64,000 nucleotides of DNA. Origin: Tomocerus qinae. Taxonomy: Eukaryota > Arthropoda > Collembola > Entomobryomorpha > Tomoceridae. The notes beneath the pieces were generated by a model, which did not search any database, had not been told where the DNA came from, and saw nothing but the letters and a program-made list of their open reading frames with translations. The position numbers and the translations under genes are program-made. The stretch covers positions 35,408,909 through 35,472,908 of the forward strand of contig CM034547.1 in assembly GCA_020055645.1 (NCBI GenBank), read 5' to 3'. Below are positions 62,956-64,000 of the stretch, piece by piece (position 1 is the stretch's first letter; the number at the start of each line of letters is the position of its first letter).

Positions 62956-64000
62956 CTGCAAAACCAAAAATAGATTACCTAATCAGTAATGAGACATAAT
63001 AATGCTAGCAATCAATCAAAATACAAACCACTATGTTTGGTTAGGTAAAAGCACACATTCAATTATTTCATATCCAATAAGAAGTATTATTTGTTAGTGA
63101 CTGGAGATAAACCGAAATACAAAACTACATGTTAACTTTAAGTCTACGTCTAAGAACTATGAACTATATTCCTCAATCGTCAGTCCTATCTCATCAATAA
63201 TCATAGTAGTGTAATACTTAAATACTAAGTACAAGGTCAGTAAGGTCACATCACAATATACAAACAAAAAATTATTTGGTTGGTAGTAAAGTACATACAT
63301 GAATAATTTACGTTTTGCAGATTTTATAACGCAGAATTGAGTAAAATAAAAAGAAAACATTTCTTGCTGTGCCAGCATAAAAGGATTTCATGATTGTGAT
63401 TGCGAACAGTGGATTGAATACTTTAATCTACATAACGTTGCACTTTCTCCTTTCGCATCCTAACACCATAGAAAACTTTCACCACTACTACCCGCACAAA
63501 CGCTAATACGACCGGTGAAAGCTGTATGGATACTATAACACAATACACAAAAAAGTTTATGGAGAATTAAACAAGCAAATTTAATGTGTCTATGTGGACT
63601 TATTTCTTCACTGCAATATATTATAACTAAATATTTATCAGTTACATCACTGATAATATAATAAAAAATTAATTTAATCGAATCAGATATGAAAACCGTA
63701 GTTGCATACATTGATTTATTTGAATTAAAAACTGAGATCTTACTTACTACCTAATTATTACTTTACTTCTAGAATATTATACATCGTGCTTATAATAGCT
63801 GGAAAAACTTCATTACTTCTACTATCCGATTAACAAATTAGTAATTAGAACTGGAAACACTCATGTTTCTAAATTACAGTTGTTAAGAAGGTTAGAAGGG
63901 TTAGAAAATGAACTTTTCACAAACGAACAGCACCAAAGTCAAGTCGTACAATACAATCTATTATTCTTAAACTTACAGAGTTTTCATCTGGTTTAAAATT
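62956..64000. other. Upstream basigin intron, nothing further recognised
   Basis: The basigin exon at 62829-62955 starts inside a codon, so this is intron up to the window edge or up to an unseen first exon. Short - strand frames starting with hydrophobic runs exist, but none has a suitable phase-1 donor and convincing signal peptide. Confidence 0.45.

Noticed and set aside
1..64000. tRNA, rRNA, conserved microRNA and CRISPR signals
   Set aside because: By eye I saw no B-box-like tRNA motif, no familiar arthropod microRNA seed sequences and no regularly spaced repeats with unique spacers; this was not an exhaustive search.

Overview
The window is animal nuclear DNA, about two-thirds A+T, with long introns, GT-AG splice sites, decayed transposon remains and short simple repeats. 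Three conserved genes match arthropod-like families: a coagulation/cuticle-type transglutaminase, the G protein beta-5 subunit and basigin (an Ig-family membrane glycoprotein). I infer an arthropod, most likely a hexapod. I cannot name the species. There is no sign of prokaryotic gene organisation, CRISPR arrays or operons.

Layout from left to right. At 1-2.4 kb there is a degenerate tandem array of roughly 240-bp units, abutting a frameshifted endonuclease remnant of Helitron/Helentron type. At 6.7-14.7 kb (+ strand) lie the last eight exons of a transglutaminase; upstream exons, including the catalytic-cysteine exon, are not visible. At 19.8-34.7 kb (- strand) is a complete eight-exon G-beta-5 gene of 356 codons. 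Its last exon contributes only Val-Trp-Ala-stop. At 34.9-37.4 kb the sequence looks promoter-like, with a possible divergent + strand first exon. At 40.4-41.5 kb is a foldback element made almost entirely of two inverted arms. At 46.7-47.3 kb (- strand) is a two-exon gene for a 100-residue secreted peptide with a six-cysteine pacifastin/VWC-like pattern. At 59.9-63.0 kb (- strand) are the last five recognised coding exons of a basigin-like gene; its signal-peptide exon lies beyond the window or was not found.

The exon models are internally consistent. Reading phase is carried correctly through every junction of each model, and every modelled intron has GT and AG ends. The genes do not form an obvious shared pathway: one is an extracellular or haemolymph protein cross-linker, one a neuronal RGS-coupled G-beta, one a small secreted peptide and one a cell-surface glycoprotein. 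The rest is intronic or intergenic sequence in which I see little except weak candidates, listed with low confidence.
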